NCBI GenBank assembly: GCA_030280995.1
Contig: JASXTE010000016.1
Coordinates: forward strand, 25,071,501-25,135,500
DNA length: 64,000 bases
Reading direction: 5' to 3'
Source of the DNA: Hemileia vastatrix
Lineage: Eukaryota; Basidiomycota; Pucciniomycetes; Pucciniales; Zaghouaniaceae
The notes beneath the pieces are model-generated. The model was not told the DNA's origin, searched no databases, and saw only the letters and a list, made by a program, of their open reading frames with translations. The translations under genes were made by a program, and so were the position numbers. Of the stretch, positions 44,270 to 55,929 are shown piece by piece (position 1 is the stretch's first letter; each line of letters begins with the position of its first letter).

Positions 44270-46170
44270 TATTCAAAACATGAGGCAAAAGGTTGCCACA
44301 TTTTTCCCACATATTTTTACTAATGTTGTTAAAGTAGAAATAGCATCTTAGTACTGTTTTGGTATGAAAAAATATATACAAAATATGCACCATGTCCTCA
44401 TGACATGAGGCAACTAATTGCATCATGTCACCATGACATGGTGCATTTGCATAAAGATGAGGTGAAATTTTTCCCCATCTTATGCTTCATGGAAAAAAAT
44501 GGTGGTAGGGGAAGGTTAGCTGCATACATGCATACATGAGGCGACATGTCGCCTCATGTATGCATGTAAGAAAGTTACTTACTTATTAGAGCATCCACAC
44601 TCGCAGGGCAAATTAGCTTTGGTATGCATATTTTACTGAAAATAGCGCCTAATATTCCACACTCATCATGTTTTATTTATTCGGTAAAGGTTCAAATCAA
44701 TAATTTTTTCAGTAATTTGTGGAAATATCCACAAATTATTGAACCATTTGTGTAACTCATTTTCTGTCCCAACATTTTTTCAGTAATTCTTCTCTACAGA
44801 CCACACTTGCGACACCTCAAAACCTTCATTTCATTAAGAGATCACTCTTTCCAAACACTACTTTTCTCACTTCTCATAATCATATCACACCCAAAACTAG
44901 CTCTATATTATTTTACTACTGGTTCTGTGCAATGTAAACACCTCTAAATAGTCCTATCACCACATAAAGTAAGAGAACGAGGTCACCTAATCAGTGTCTG
45001 CTCGGAGGGTAGTTAACATGTAAGTAAAGGTAAGGTGATCCTCATCTAGGTCTAGTAATTCTTGAATGGCCTAAGAAAAAAATATGGTGGCAAAAAACAA
45101 TTAAGTGAAAAAACAATAAATATACTGAGTTAATGCATAGACATGTAAGAAAATAAATTAGAAATTACTGAATTCATGCAAAAACATGAGTGTTGAACAT
45201 TTTGTGTAACTCGCAAATAGTGAAAATTTTCACTAACGAGTGTTGAATGACCTTATTAATTAGTGCTACTCAGAACTAATATACAAGTAAGCAGAAGTTA
45301 CACACCCACACAAGTGTGGATGCTCTTACTTAACAAAAATAAGTTAGAAAATTAAAAATTGATATTGCATACATGAGGCAACATGTCTCCTCATGTATGC
45401 AATATCAAAAGTTTTGAAAAAAATATCATTTGTACTTCTTATTCCAACTCTCACGCTAAATGATATTGCATACATGAGGCAACATGTTGCCTCATGTATG
45501 CAATATCATTTTGTTTCTCTTCCTTACTTGTAGGTGAGCAATGCTCTAGTGCAGGCCAACCATTCAAAAGAGACTTCACGGAATCACTTGTTTACATGCA
45601 TACATGAGGCAAATGTTGCCTCATGTATGCAATAACAAGAGTATTGATAAAAAATATTTTGCACTTTTCTTATCAGTTCTCTTGCTATTGCATACATGAG
45701 GCGACATGTTGCCTCATGTATGCATGTAAGAAAGTTTCTTACCTTCTTACTCAAGAACAAAAAAAATAAGTCAAGAAAAAAATGATATTGCATACATGAG
45801 GTGACATGTCGCCTCATGTATGCAATAGCAAGAGCACTGGATAAAAAAGTGCACATAATTTACTTTTCAGAACTCTTGCTATTGCATACATGAGGCGACA
45901 TGTCGCCTCATGTATGCAATATCATTTTTTATCAACTTTTCTTTTTTTGCTGTTGAGTAAGCAAGAAAGCAACTTTCTTACATGCATACATGCTACATTG
46001 AATTTTCCACAAAGCATGAGATGAGGAACATGTTGCCTCATCTTCATGCAAATGCACCATCATCTAGTGACATGATGAATTGAGTTTCCTCATATCATGA
46101 GGACATGGTGAAAATTCTTTATGTACTTTTGCATTCCAAAACACCATTAAGATGCTATATTAGCTTTGAA
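44270..46170. repeat. Palindrome array of C2
   Basis: Long-class palindromes at 44530-44563, 45361-45406, 45458-45511, 45597-45629, 45687-45724, 45782-45830 and 45868-45925. The one at 45458-45511 is a perfect 54-bp palindrome centred on AACATGTT. The array ends are inverted copies of each other (44330-44530 versus 46010-46160, GAGGACATGGT ... AGATGCTAT), so the whole block is also one large inverted repeat. MITE M1 is inserted in it. Confidence 0.88.
44589..45325. mobile_element. M1: 737-bp MITE, Harbinger-like
   Basis: Termini GAGCATCCACACT and its complement, flanked by TTA (44586-44588, 45326-45328), the target size and sequence usual for PIF/Harbinger. No gene. Includes a perfect TAGTGAAAATTTTCACTA near 45220. 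M2 is a close second copy. Confidence 0.85.
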
Positions 46171-48836
46171 TACTTTAGTGGGCATATTTTAAAAAACATT
46201 TGGCAACATTTTGATTCATGATTTTCTTTATGCCAAATTTGAAATAAGGCATAATTTTATCCATAAAATGAGAAAATATTACCACATGTATTTCACAATT
46301 TTTACAATACATAAGAAGCACTTTTTGCCATGAAGTGCAAGTAATCCACTGCATTGTGTGATATTTTAGCATTGGAGCTGCTATAATTAAGTTACTACAT
46401 TTGCAATGAACAGGGAAGAATTTTTCCACATGAAATTCTGTTGCAGATTCAAAATATCTACACCTTATTTCCACAGATTTTGCCTCTTTTTAAAATGTAC
46501 AGATCCTAAAATTTTTCCTCATCATTGAAAATTACAAATACTCATTTTAAATTAAGATCATACAGAAGTTTTGTTTATGCAATTATGTCTGCATGTCATA
46601 TAACAACATTTTTCCATACTTTACCTAATGATTAGGTATTACATTTTTAATTTTTTTAAATAGTATGCAGAGAAATGTTTCCTTGTTATTTGACTTAGTA
46701 GAGTGAGTAGAGTGGGTGTGAAAATATCTAAAAACTAGGCTAAATGTTTCCTCGTGTTGTGATTAAATATTAGACTATTCTACATTCCAATAATTTAAGG
46801 AGCATAAGGTTTAACATTTTATAAGATTCAGTGAAGTGCCTGTTCTTAATGCTGGTTCTTGCTTCACTGATATTAAATAAATTATGTCTTCAATATGAGG
46901 TTCAGTAAATTTAAATTAAAATGTTTTTGAAAATTTCAACTGATTTACTATAAGATTTAATTTTAGGCAAAAATTCAGATTCCATGATAAAAATTTTCTA
47001 AGTAAGAATGAAACAATTGAATGAAGTAAGTGGTATTTTGAAGTGTTTGTTTAAGGCCCAGTGGCTTCCTGCAGAGGGTCAGGGTGAGGCAACCTAGGGA
47101 ACAACTGTACAACTCTTTGAGTTGCTGAAGTAATTTCTAAATATATATAGTTGAATATTTTTATATAATCTGTTACTTTTACTAGAAATCAAATTCATTT
47201 AATTAAAATCTTCTTTTTCTTGTTGCAATTTTTTTGAGAAAAATATAGAGGAAAAGTATAATTAAATATTTTATATTAAAAATACATTATTTTATTAGAT
47301 ATACTTGAGCTAGGAAATTTAGTAAAATTATTTTTACTATAAGCAGTTCAACCTGTGCTATGGCTTTTCAGCAGCCATCAAGTAAAATTACAAGTCATGC
47401 GCCATACCTTATTTTTTATATACTTTGGCTGGGATCCACTATTATTTTGAATCATATTTGTGCAGAATTTTCAAACGTGATTTTAAATGTAAGGAAATAT
47501 TTCCAGCCCTCTGGGCACTGCCTTTTTGTGGCCATACCAGGTAATAGTAGCATGAAAAAATTACTGGATGTAGTTTCATGTCAATTAGCAATTTTCCTTA
47601 GTCCAAAATTCTGTTTCTTCTCCTGTTAAAATGGAAGACAAGTTTTTTTTTGCTTACTAATTTTTCCTGATCTATGCTTTGAATTTGGGAGAAAACCTTT
47701 ATTCATATTGTCAAAAAGTGGATTTTATACTATACATGAATAAACCAATCAGTAATTTTTTAAATTATCAGTGGTAAAGTAGACCTCTTGTGACTTCTAA
47801 CTATGTAAAAAATTTAATTCACTTAGTATTATTTTCTCAAATATTTTCTGATTGTTTATCTGGACTTACTGTGTTTAAAAAAGCTATATGCACTATGGGG
47901 AATCCATTCATCATTCAGATCATATGACTTACTTTTCCAAGAAATGTTTCTAGCCTTGTATAAATACCTTTTTCTTCCTAAATTATCCTCTTTCCCATCA
48001 ATTTTTTTTTCCTTTCAAGATAGAATAATCTTATTCTACCTCTCCCCATCTGCATTGCCTTGCTTCAATCTCACATATCTGACTTTAGCGGCTCCCCAGG
48101 TTTGGTGGAGCAACCATTTTCAATTTATCTCTCTCACAAAAGACATACTATCAGTTTTAGGGCAAATGCACTTCATTTTAACATTGTTAAAATGTTTCTT
48201 ACTAACTTTAAAATCCTCTATGACCTACATGGACCACCATTTTACAAAATTTTTAGTTGCTACTGTTAGGGGTTGGCTTTGAGGGCAGGATTCGCCCTAT
48301 ATATGGGAAGAAGCTAAATTTTTACCCCAACAGGATCACAACTGTGTCCAAATAATTAATATTTTAATTTTATATCTTTCTCATTTCCTAGTCAATATTC
48401 CCAAAGCACTTGAATCACTTTTCAGAGTAATTATTCTTCAGTCTTTCTATAACCCAACAATTTATTTGCACTCTCCTGTACAAGATTTATTCAATCAAAA
48501 AATCAGCTATCTTCTCTCTCCCCTGATTCCTTATTTTTATCAGAAATTACAACCTTATAAAAAAACTTCAATGAAGAGTTTCTAACCCAAAGGAAGGATA
48601 AAAACATGTCAATCAGCAAATGTGCATGATACAAATACAAGCAACTAAAAAAAAAAATGTGATAAAACTGGAACAAAGATTATATTCTACTCATGACTGT
48701 CAGATGAATCTAAGGGAGAAGCAGTGGACAAGAAGGAGTAATGGAAGTAATAAAGATAATGGGGAGAAAAAGATTTGGATATAATTGCAAAAACACACAT
48801 ACCTAAACATAGGTCAATCAGAAACTGTGCACCTTA
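46171..48836 (+). pseudogene. C2 central gene remnants
   Basis: Plus-strand pieces share protein-level similarity with C1 in reverse: near 47050-47110 (QWLPAEGQGEAT; C1 has WLPKGGQGGAP) and 48060-48270 (SHISDFSGSP, FSIYLSHKRHTISF, NALHFNIVKMFL). No family motif is recognised and stops are frequent. A 112-codon frame at 47944-48282 overlaps these in another frame. The rest is AT-rich without genes. Confidence 0.4.
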
Positions 48837-49572
48837 GAGCATCCACACTTGCGGGTCACATTAGCTTTGGTATGCATATTTTACTGAAAATAGTGCCTAA
48901 TATTCCACACTCATCATGTTTTAGTCATTTGGTAAAGGGTCAAATCACTAATTTTTTCAGTAATTTTTGGAAATATACATGAATTATTGAACCATTCATG
49001 TAACTCATTTTCTGCCCCGCCATTTTTTCATTAATTCTTCTCTACAGACCACACTTGCAACACCTCAAAACCTCCACTTCATTAAGACTTCAATCTTACT
49101 GAACACTACTTTTCACACTTCTCATAATCATATCACACCAAAAACCAGCTCTATATTATTTTACTACAGGTTCTGTGCAATGTACACACCTCTAAATAGT
49201 CCTATCACCACATAAAGTAAGAAAACAAGGTCACCTAATCAGTTTCCACTCAGAGGGTAGTTAAAAATTAAGTAAAGGTAAGGTGATCCTCATCTAGGTC
49301 TAGTAATTCTTGAATGGCCTAAGAAAAAAAAATTGTGGCAAAAAACAATTAAGTGAAAAAACGATGAATATACTGAGCTAATGCATAGACATGTGAGAAA
49401 ATAAATTAGAAATTACTGAATTCATGCAAAAACATGAGTGTTGAATATTTTGTGTAACTCGGGAATAGTGAAAATTTTCACTAATGAGTGTGGAATGGCC
49501 TCATTAATTAGTGCAACTCAGAACTAATATGCAATAAGCAGAAGTTACACACCTGCACGAGTGTGAATTCTC
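48837..49572. mobile_element. M2: second copy of the MITE
   Basis: 736 bp, about 90% like M1 by eye, same GAGCATCCACACT start, right end slightly decayed (GTGTGAATTCTC), flanked by TTA on both sides (48834-48836, 49573-49575). Confidence 0.85.
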
Positions 49573-51321
49573 TTACAAGAGCAGGTAACTACAACAATGA
49601 ATGTGCTAAAACTATAAGGGACTAATTAAGAGTTGCTGTGGTTAAAGTTAAAAAAATAAGAAGAAAGAAAACAGAAAATAAAAGGAAATAAAATAAATTA
49701 AAGACTCAATTCTCCCCAATAAGTGCAATGAATGAAAGATTTTTCCAAAAGGGAAGATGTGGAAAGGAGGTAGAAATGGAAGGGATAAAGATAATAGAGA
49801 GTCAAGGATTTGTATAGGGAAAATGAAAGCAACAAGCAGAGGCTTGATTATATGGAAAAGTATGCCATCCAAAAAACAAAAAAACAACATGATATCAAAA
49901 AAAACTCCTAAAAAAATGCAGGGAAATAAAATGGTTCACACACAAATGCAGAATTCACATGCAAGGAAAATTTAAAAATAAAAATTCAAAAATACCATCT
50001 TTCCCCACAAATTCTTCTTCTCATAATTTTAGTAAAAAAAGAAAAACAGAAATTAAATTTTGTAAAGTGATGCAACCACTGAGAAAAAAACTCAAGCAAA
50101 AACTATCTTATAAAAAATTGGTTGGGAGAAGGAAGAAGAAGCTCTAAAGATGGTTGGGCCATCAAGAAGAGCTAATATACTGGGTATTATACCCAGCTCA
50201 GATAAATAAAAATCAATTACTGGTTTAGATACTTCAATTAAGTTAAGCTTAATCATCATTAGATAAATTTTTCTCTAATATATATCTTTTTTAGAGTCCA
50301 TTTTTCAGAAATTGTCTGCCCATTTAAGAACTAAAATCAAATTGGGATCATCTTAAACCCCAAATGATTAAAATTCTGATTTAAGATTAAGGCCTAGTGA
50401 ATTAATGATTGTTTAAAATTTTATTTCCCATACACTCATTCCGTCATAGATAATCTATGTTCTACACCATGTAGGAGAGGCTGGAAATGATCTCTGGGCA
50501 GTAGAATAGCTTTTTATGGAACAAACCTTTTTTTTTGGCTGCTTTTTTCCCAGTTTGGAATTACAAAAATTCTGAAAGTAAATAGAAGAAGTTGATATAT
50601 TTCTTTCCCTTTTGTTATCAATAATAAAAATTTAACCTTCCTTTAAAATCAATGAACATAAAATTATATCTCTTCACAATTATCTGGAGGAGCATATGAG
50701 ATTTCTTAAATAATTTTCAAAAAAAATTGACATTGAGCCTTATTTCCACTTAGCTAAATATTATCCTGATTTTTTGTAAAAAATTTTCTCAGAACCATCA
50801 GCAGCAGCTTGGGCTCATCAGCACATAAATGGAATGTGAAGGCATATCTCACAAAATGAGAAAAAAAGGATTTTTCTTAAATTGCTTATATTACCCATAA
50901 TCATTTAAATTATTTTTTTAGATTTTAAATGAAATTTTTAAAATATTTATGAAAATGTTTATCCTAAAAGGTAAGCTTCAATCTTGTCTTAATCTGAATG
51001 AAAATTTATTTGCAAACAAAATGAAAGATATTTTCAATGTAGAAAAAAAAAGACTTCAAAATCAATTGTTAACTTATACTGTGAATAATATTATTCATGG
51101 CTGGAATATTTAAATATGATTTATGGAAAAAAAAGTCATTTTTCAATATTTTTAAAAAAGATACATTCAGTGGTGCTTTAAAATTTTATAAATATAAAAT
51201 TACTTATCTTCAATAATACAACATTGGTGGTAAAGACTGTCCACTATACTCAAAACATCAAGGTAATGGGAATAATAAGATTATAATATCAAAAGGTAAC
51301 AAGGTTGGAGTTGTTTTTTAA
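49573..51321 (+). pseudogene. C2 gene remnants, middle-right
   Basis: A basic, Lys/Asn-rich frame (49757-49975; GGRNGRDKDNRE, CIGKMKATSRGL) has a counterpart in C1 (RNGSDKENREKK), so it is likely the coding strand; the hydrophobic frame opposite (49890-49648) is then a shadow. WLGHQEE near 50150 matches IVGPSGS in C1. No function recognised; 50500-51300 is AT-rich. Confidence 0.4.
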
Positions 51322-51585
51322 ATGTGGGAGTCACTAAATTTCAGAGATCTAATCATTATTTTAGTGGAATTGTGTGATGTTTTTAAAAATCAAATTGAAA
51401 ATTATTTTTTAAAAGAAGGATTACAAGTTTTAGAGTCTTACCATAGATGGTCTAAAAATGTTATTATTACTCATAAAGATATTATTGGACAAACTTCAAG
51501 AACTGTCAATCTTAGTGCATGTTGTGGTGTTTTATCTGATACTGTCTGTATAATTCCATTAAGTAGTATAGTTGGTGCCTATTAA
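51322..51585 (+). pseudogene. C2 C-terminal conserved frame
   Basis: 87 aa ending in SKNVIITHKDIIGQTSRT, GVLSDTVCIIPLSSIVGAY and TAA. C1 keeps the same text with stops upstream. The block is shared at protein level by two diverged copies, so it was a real gene end, about 250 bp before the transposon terminus. Family unknown; it could be the transposase or an accessory protein. Confidence 0.5.
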
Positions 51586-51837
51586 TCACCTTTGTAATAT
51601 CCATTATAAATTCAATATATGCCTTTTAGACACCAAAGTATGATCTATTGCCTGTTGGAAATTATGCAAACAGCACTATATGAAGAATTCGAATTGGACC
51701 TAATGATTCAGCTATGAGCTATGTGTCATGATGAAAAATTGTCCCACCAAAGTTCCAACACAGGTTTGACTCAGGTTAGACAACAGGTACTAAACAACCA
51801 CTTGACTGCAAGTCGTCTAACTTTTGACCTGGTGGTT

Positions 51838-53100
51838 ACAGGAAGTTTCTGCTACAGTTTGATCCTGTGGTGGAATATATGGTGGAAGTGGAGGAGCTGG
51901 CACATGAAAATGCTTCCAAGGATGTTTTTTTGGTCTGCCCTGGCTAGAGATGTCAGAATGGATGTGTTGAAGGAGTTTTCAAGAAAGGAATTGATGAAGA
52001 CTCTTTCTATTGGGGACTAGAAATTGCCTGCCTTGGATAAGGTGAAGGAGGCTGTTGAGGCCCATTTAAAGTTATTGGCTGTGGACACCTATCAGGAGGG
52101 GTGTACCAAGTATGTCAGCAAAGTCAGTGAGGCTTTGGCTGAAGAGGAAGTTAGGGTGAAGAAGGAGGAGAAGAAATTGGTGCAGTTTCCCAAACAGGAG
52201 AGGGACCCAATGGTGGAACAGTTAGCTGACCTGAAAAAACAGCTCCATATTTTTGTGCAGGGGGCTAAGAAGGTCAATAAGGCACCTTCTCAGCCTAGAG
52301 ATTTTGATAGGAGGGCTGTTAGGATTGATCCTTGGGTCTGCTAATATTGCAGCAGGAGGGGGCACAGTTCCAATGATTGTTGGGCATTGAAGAGGGATGT
52401 GTCTGAAGGAAAGGTGTAATTTGATGGCAGGGTTTCAAGTTCCCTGATGGTTCTTTTGTGAAGAACATTGAGGGGCAGGCTCCTGTTGGTTTGTTCAGGA
52501 GAAGGGGAGGTCTCAATCAAAGGAGTCCAAGGTTTGAGGAAATTCCTGATCAAGGGAAGTCTTCTGGTAAGGAGGATGAGGATGGCAAGGGAAAGGGGAA
52601 GGAGTTCAATAAGGTCTCTTTTTCTACTTCCTTTGGTGGTTTGGAGTTTTATTCTTGTGGTGGACAGTCAAGTGGTGAATGCTTGGCTGGTGTTTATGAT
52701 GTGGAAGCAGGAAAGGTGGGAAGGCCTAAGAGCAGTTCACAGGCCCAACCAAAGCCAAATGCTTCAAAGGTTGATCCTAAGCTGAGTGCAGCTAGGAAGA
52801 GGTAAAGCAAAGAGGAGCTGTACAAGATGCAGAAGGGTATGGCTGATATGGGCCCCCTAGTTTTGGCGCATTGGATATGAATGGTGATCCAATGCCAATA
52901 GAGGTGGATTCTGACTCTGAGGAGGATGTCCCTTTGGCTTCATTGCCAAAGCCTGTTGGAGTCAGAGGTTCAGGCAAGGGATCTGGTTTGGTTCCTGTTG
53001 ATGGTAAATCTGTTGGTGGTGTTGGTCCTCAAGAATCTTCTAGGACCAAGGTGATGAAGTAAAGAGCTCACTTTGAGAGGCCAGTAGTTTCTGGTCAAGT
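51838..53100 (+). pseudogene. G5 Gag, C-terminal part with zinc knuckle
   Basis: Resumes after C2 at YRKFLLQFDPVVEYMVEVEE. It runs through stops (TAG 52018-52020, TAA 52342-52344, TAA near 52803, TAA near 53060) and shifts. The knuckle is C, stop, YCSRRGHSSNDC: the TAA falls between the two first Cys of CX2CX4HX4C. The tail (KMQKGMADMGP, DSDSEEDVPLASLPKP) matches G1. Confidence 0.88.
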
Positions 53101-53714
53101 TAATGTTATGGACTCTGTCCTGGAAAGGATGAATCAGGGTCAGGTTTCCCAATCTTATGGGTAATTGTATGCTATCCGTCCAGGGTTGGCTGATAGACAG
53201 AAAAAGTTGTTGACCAGGAGAAGAGTTTCTTCTGGGGAGGTAGAATACATTTGTGATTCTGCTGAAAAGTTTGGTAAGTTCTCCTCTGGGATATGTTAAT
53301 GTCACTCTGAATGGCAGATAGGCAAGGGAATTGGTGGATTCAGGTTCTCATATAAACCTGATTTCTTTGTTTGAGACAACTCGTTTGGGCCTCCCCATCA
53401 AAAATGGTATTGGTGGGAATTTGAGAGGGATTGGTGGTCATGTCACTGAATTGGTTGGAACTTCAGAGTTTTTGAAGTTAAATGTTGGCCGATCCTCAGG
53501 GAAGGTTCATTTTTACATTGCTAAAGGTAATGTAAAAGCAGTTTTGGGTGGGCCATTCTTGATGGATTTTCAGGCAAGAATTGGTTATCAATTTGATTTG
53601 GGAATCAGTTTGGAGTTGACTGGTGAATATGAAAGGAGGCTTCACATGAGGTTATCATCCCCTGGAGAGGATGGTTGGGAGACCAGGCCAGGCTTATCTT
53701 CAATGTGCCAGTGA
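53101..53714 (+). pseudogene. G5 aspartic protease
   Basis: The intact stretch from 53331 reads LVDSGSHINLISLFETT (active-site Asp-Ser-Gly), GNLRGIGGHVTELVGTSEFL and AVLGGPFLMDFQARIGY, then SSPGEDGWETRPGLSSMCQ and a stop. It has Gly where G1 has TGA, and lacks the 2-nt insertion of G1, so it helps explain the G1 lesions. Confidence 0.88.
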
Positions 53715-54210
53715 ATGGATTGCTGCAGGAGAAGGAAAGAAGTGGGTGTTGCCTCTGGTTTTTTGGAGTGTGGCTTAGGCTCTATTGAGTGTCTGTCTTT
53801 TTTAGAGTAATAAGGGCTGATCACCCTAGTGCTACAACCTCTCCCCAAGATGAGGAAATCCCAGGTTGTAGTAGGTCAGCTCCCTTGGAGATATACCAAG
53901 TGGATTTTCAACTTTCTTTTTTTAATGTTTCTCTTCTCTGCAAGTATTCATCAAATATTTTATCAAGTCTCTGTTCTCTCTCAAGATTCTTAATTATTTT
54001 TAATTCAAGCTCAAGAAGAAGATTGGCTATATATCTTTATCAAAAGATATGGGGAAAAGTTTTGGAGTGGTGAGATTGGGGTATTAAAGTAAGTCCTCCC
54101 AATTGTGCACAGCTAGGTTTTCTTCTACACGTTTCAAAAAATTTACCTTGGCCACAAATGTGAGCAATGGGGAATCCCTTAGTTTTTGTTCCAGGTCTGG
54201 TGGTGAAGAT
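53715..54210 (+). pseudogene. G5 protease-RT linker
   Basis: Contains ADHPSATTSPQDEEIPGCSR and SAPLEIYQVDFQLSFFNVSL, matching the first half of the G1 linker. Hairpin motifs present in the G1 linker are not evident here. Confidence 0.6.
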
Positions 54211-55929
54211 TTCCTGAAGATCCCTCAAGTTGAAGGTGGAGCGGCAAAGTATAAGAAGGTAGCGCAGAAGATTAGGCCTGTTAATGAGCCTATGCCTGTG
54301 GGTTTGAATCCGCCCTTGAAGAGACCTACTTTTTCAAGAGATCCGTACTGTACTCCATTGGTGAAGAATCCTCCAGAATTTGTAGAGATGGCTAGGGTGA
54401 CTGTGGAAAGGTTGAAATTTGTTAATTTTGGTCCTGATGGGTGGTTGTCTGAAGAAGAAAAGAAGTTGTTTTTGCAAGTTATTGTGCTAAGGGAAAAAGC
54501 TGTGGCGTTTGTTGAGGAGAAAAGGGGTGTATTGAAGCACTCTTATGGGGAACCTTACTTTATTCCTGTGGTTTGCCATGAACCTTGGCAAACCAAACTT
54601 TTTCCGATTCCAGCCGCTATTAGAGAGGATTTTGTAGAGATTGTTAGGGAGAGAGTCTGGACTGGGTTATACAAACAATCGACTTCCAGCTACTCAAGTC
54701 CGATTTTCTGTGTAAAGAAGCATAATGGAAAGTTGAGGGTGGTTCATGGTCTTAGAGCCTTGAATAGAGTCACTATCAAGGATGCTGGTATGCCACCAAG
54801 TGCAGAGGATTTTGTTGAAGCTTTTTCTGGAAGGGTGTGTTATGGTTTGGGTGATATTATGGGTGGTTATGATGAAAGGAAACTTCATACGGATTGAAGG
54901 CCTCTCACAACTTTTGAGACTCCTTTGGGAAGATTTCAGCTCACTACGTTGCCTCAGGGAACAAATAATTCAGTGGCAGTTTATCAAGCACAGATGGCTT
55001 GGATTTCGCAGGATGAGGTTCCTACTCATGCTGGTATTTTTTTTATTATTGATGGTGGAATTAAAGGACCATCCACTGATTATGGTAATGAGGTTTTAGC
55101 GGAGAACCCTGGCATAAGGAGGTTTGTTTGGGAATATGCAATAACTCTAGAAAGAGTGTTGTTTAGGATTTAAGAGGCTGGATTGACCATTTCAGGGTTG
55201 AAATTCTGTTGTTGTCTCCCTGCTTTGGAAATTCTGGGTCATGTGGTATGTAAAGAGGGAGGGATTATGGCAAAGAAGAAGATTAATAAAATTCAGTCAT
55301 TGTCAAGGCCTAAAAATACTAATGAAGTCAGGGGATTTTTGGGTGTGTGTGTATATGTCAGGATTTTTATTAAGTATTTTTCTTTGTTGGCTTCACCTTT
55401 AAGGAGGTTAACCAGGAAAGATGCAGATTGGCATTGGACTGAAGAGTGTGAAGAGGCTTTTCAGAAGTTGAAAAAGGTTTTTGGGGAAGATATTGTTCTT
55501 CACAAGTTGGATTATGGTGTTGGTGCTGGAAAAATTTATCTGGCAGTGGACTCAAGCTATATTGCTGCTGGTGCTGTTTTGTATCAGGAGGATAAGACTG
55601 GGAGGTTCAGGCCAGTAAGATATGAGTCTGTGGTGTTTAATGATGTGGAATCTAGGTATTCTCAACCTAAGTTGGATTTGTGTGGTGTAGCAAAAATTTT
55701 AAAGAAGCTACAGACGGTTTTGTGGGGGCAGCCTTTTGAGCTGCAGGTGGATGCAAAATCTTTGGTTCAGATGATCAATACGCCTAGTCTTTCAAATTCT
55801 CCAATGACTAGGTGGGTGGCATTTATTCAACATTTTTCTTTTGACCTGGTACACAAACCAGGCAAAACTTTTACAATGCCTGATGGATTATCAAGGAGGC
55901 CACCTACAGATGAAGATTCTAAGGCTTAA
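54211..55929 (+). pseudogene. G5 reverse transcriptase and RNase H
   Basis: Three frames separated by single stops (TGA 54895-54897, TAA 55171-55173). RT blocks: SSPIFCVKKHNGKLRVV, GDIMGGYDERKL, LTTLPQGTNNSVAVYQ; the active site reads GIFFIIDGGI after a length change in a T run, so FIDD is destroyed. RNase H keeps LAVDSSYIAAGAVL, SQPKLDLCGV (Glu became Asp), LQVDAKSLVQM and TMPDGLSRRPP. Not functional. Confidence 0.9.

Larger units (their letters stand above)
42373..51834 (+). mobile_element. C2: complete 9.46 kb CACTA-like DNA transposon
   Basis: Inverted termini of about 45 bp: TACCAGGTCAAAAGCTAGAC on the left and the complement of CACCAGGTCAAAAGTTAGAC on the right, continuing GACTTGCAGTCAAGTGGTT. 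GTT is duplicated (42370-42372, 51835-51837), and G4 shows the uninterrupted site (GCATAGTTACAGG). A CAC terminus with 3-bp duplication fits EnSpm/CACTA. The interior has a palindrome array, two MITE copies and decayed genes on the plus strand. C1 is an inverted, more divergent copy. Confidence 0.85.

Noticed and set aside
42373..51834. Considered a Polinton/Maverick or Helitron for the 9.5 kb element C2
   Set aside because: The inverted ends are only about 45 bp with a 3-bp duplication, and no polymerase, integrase, capsid or Rep/helicase motif is visible.
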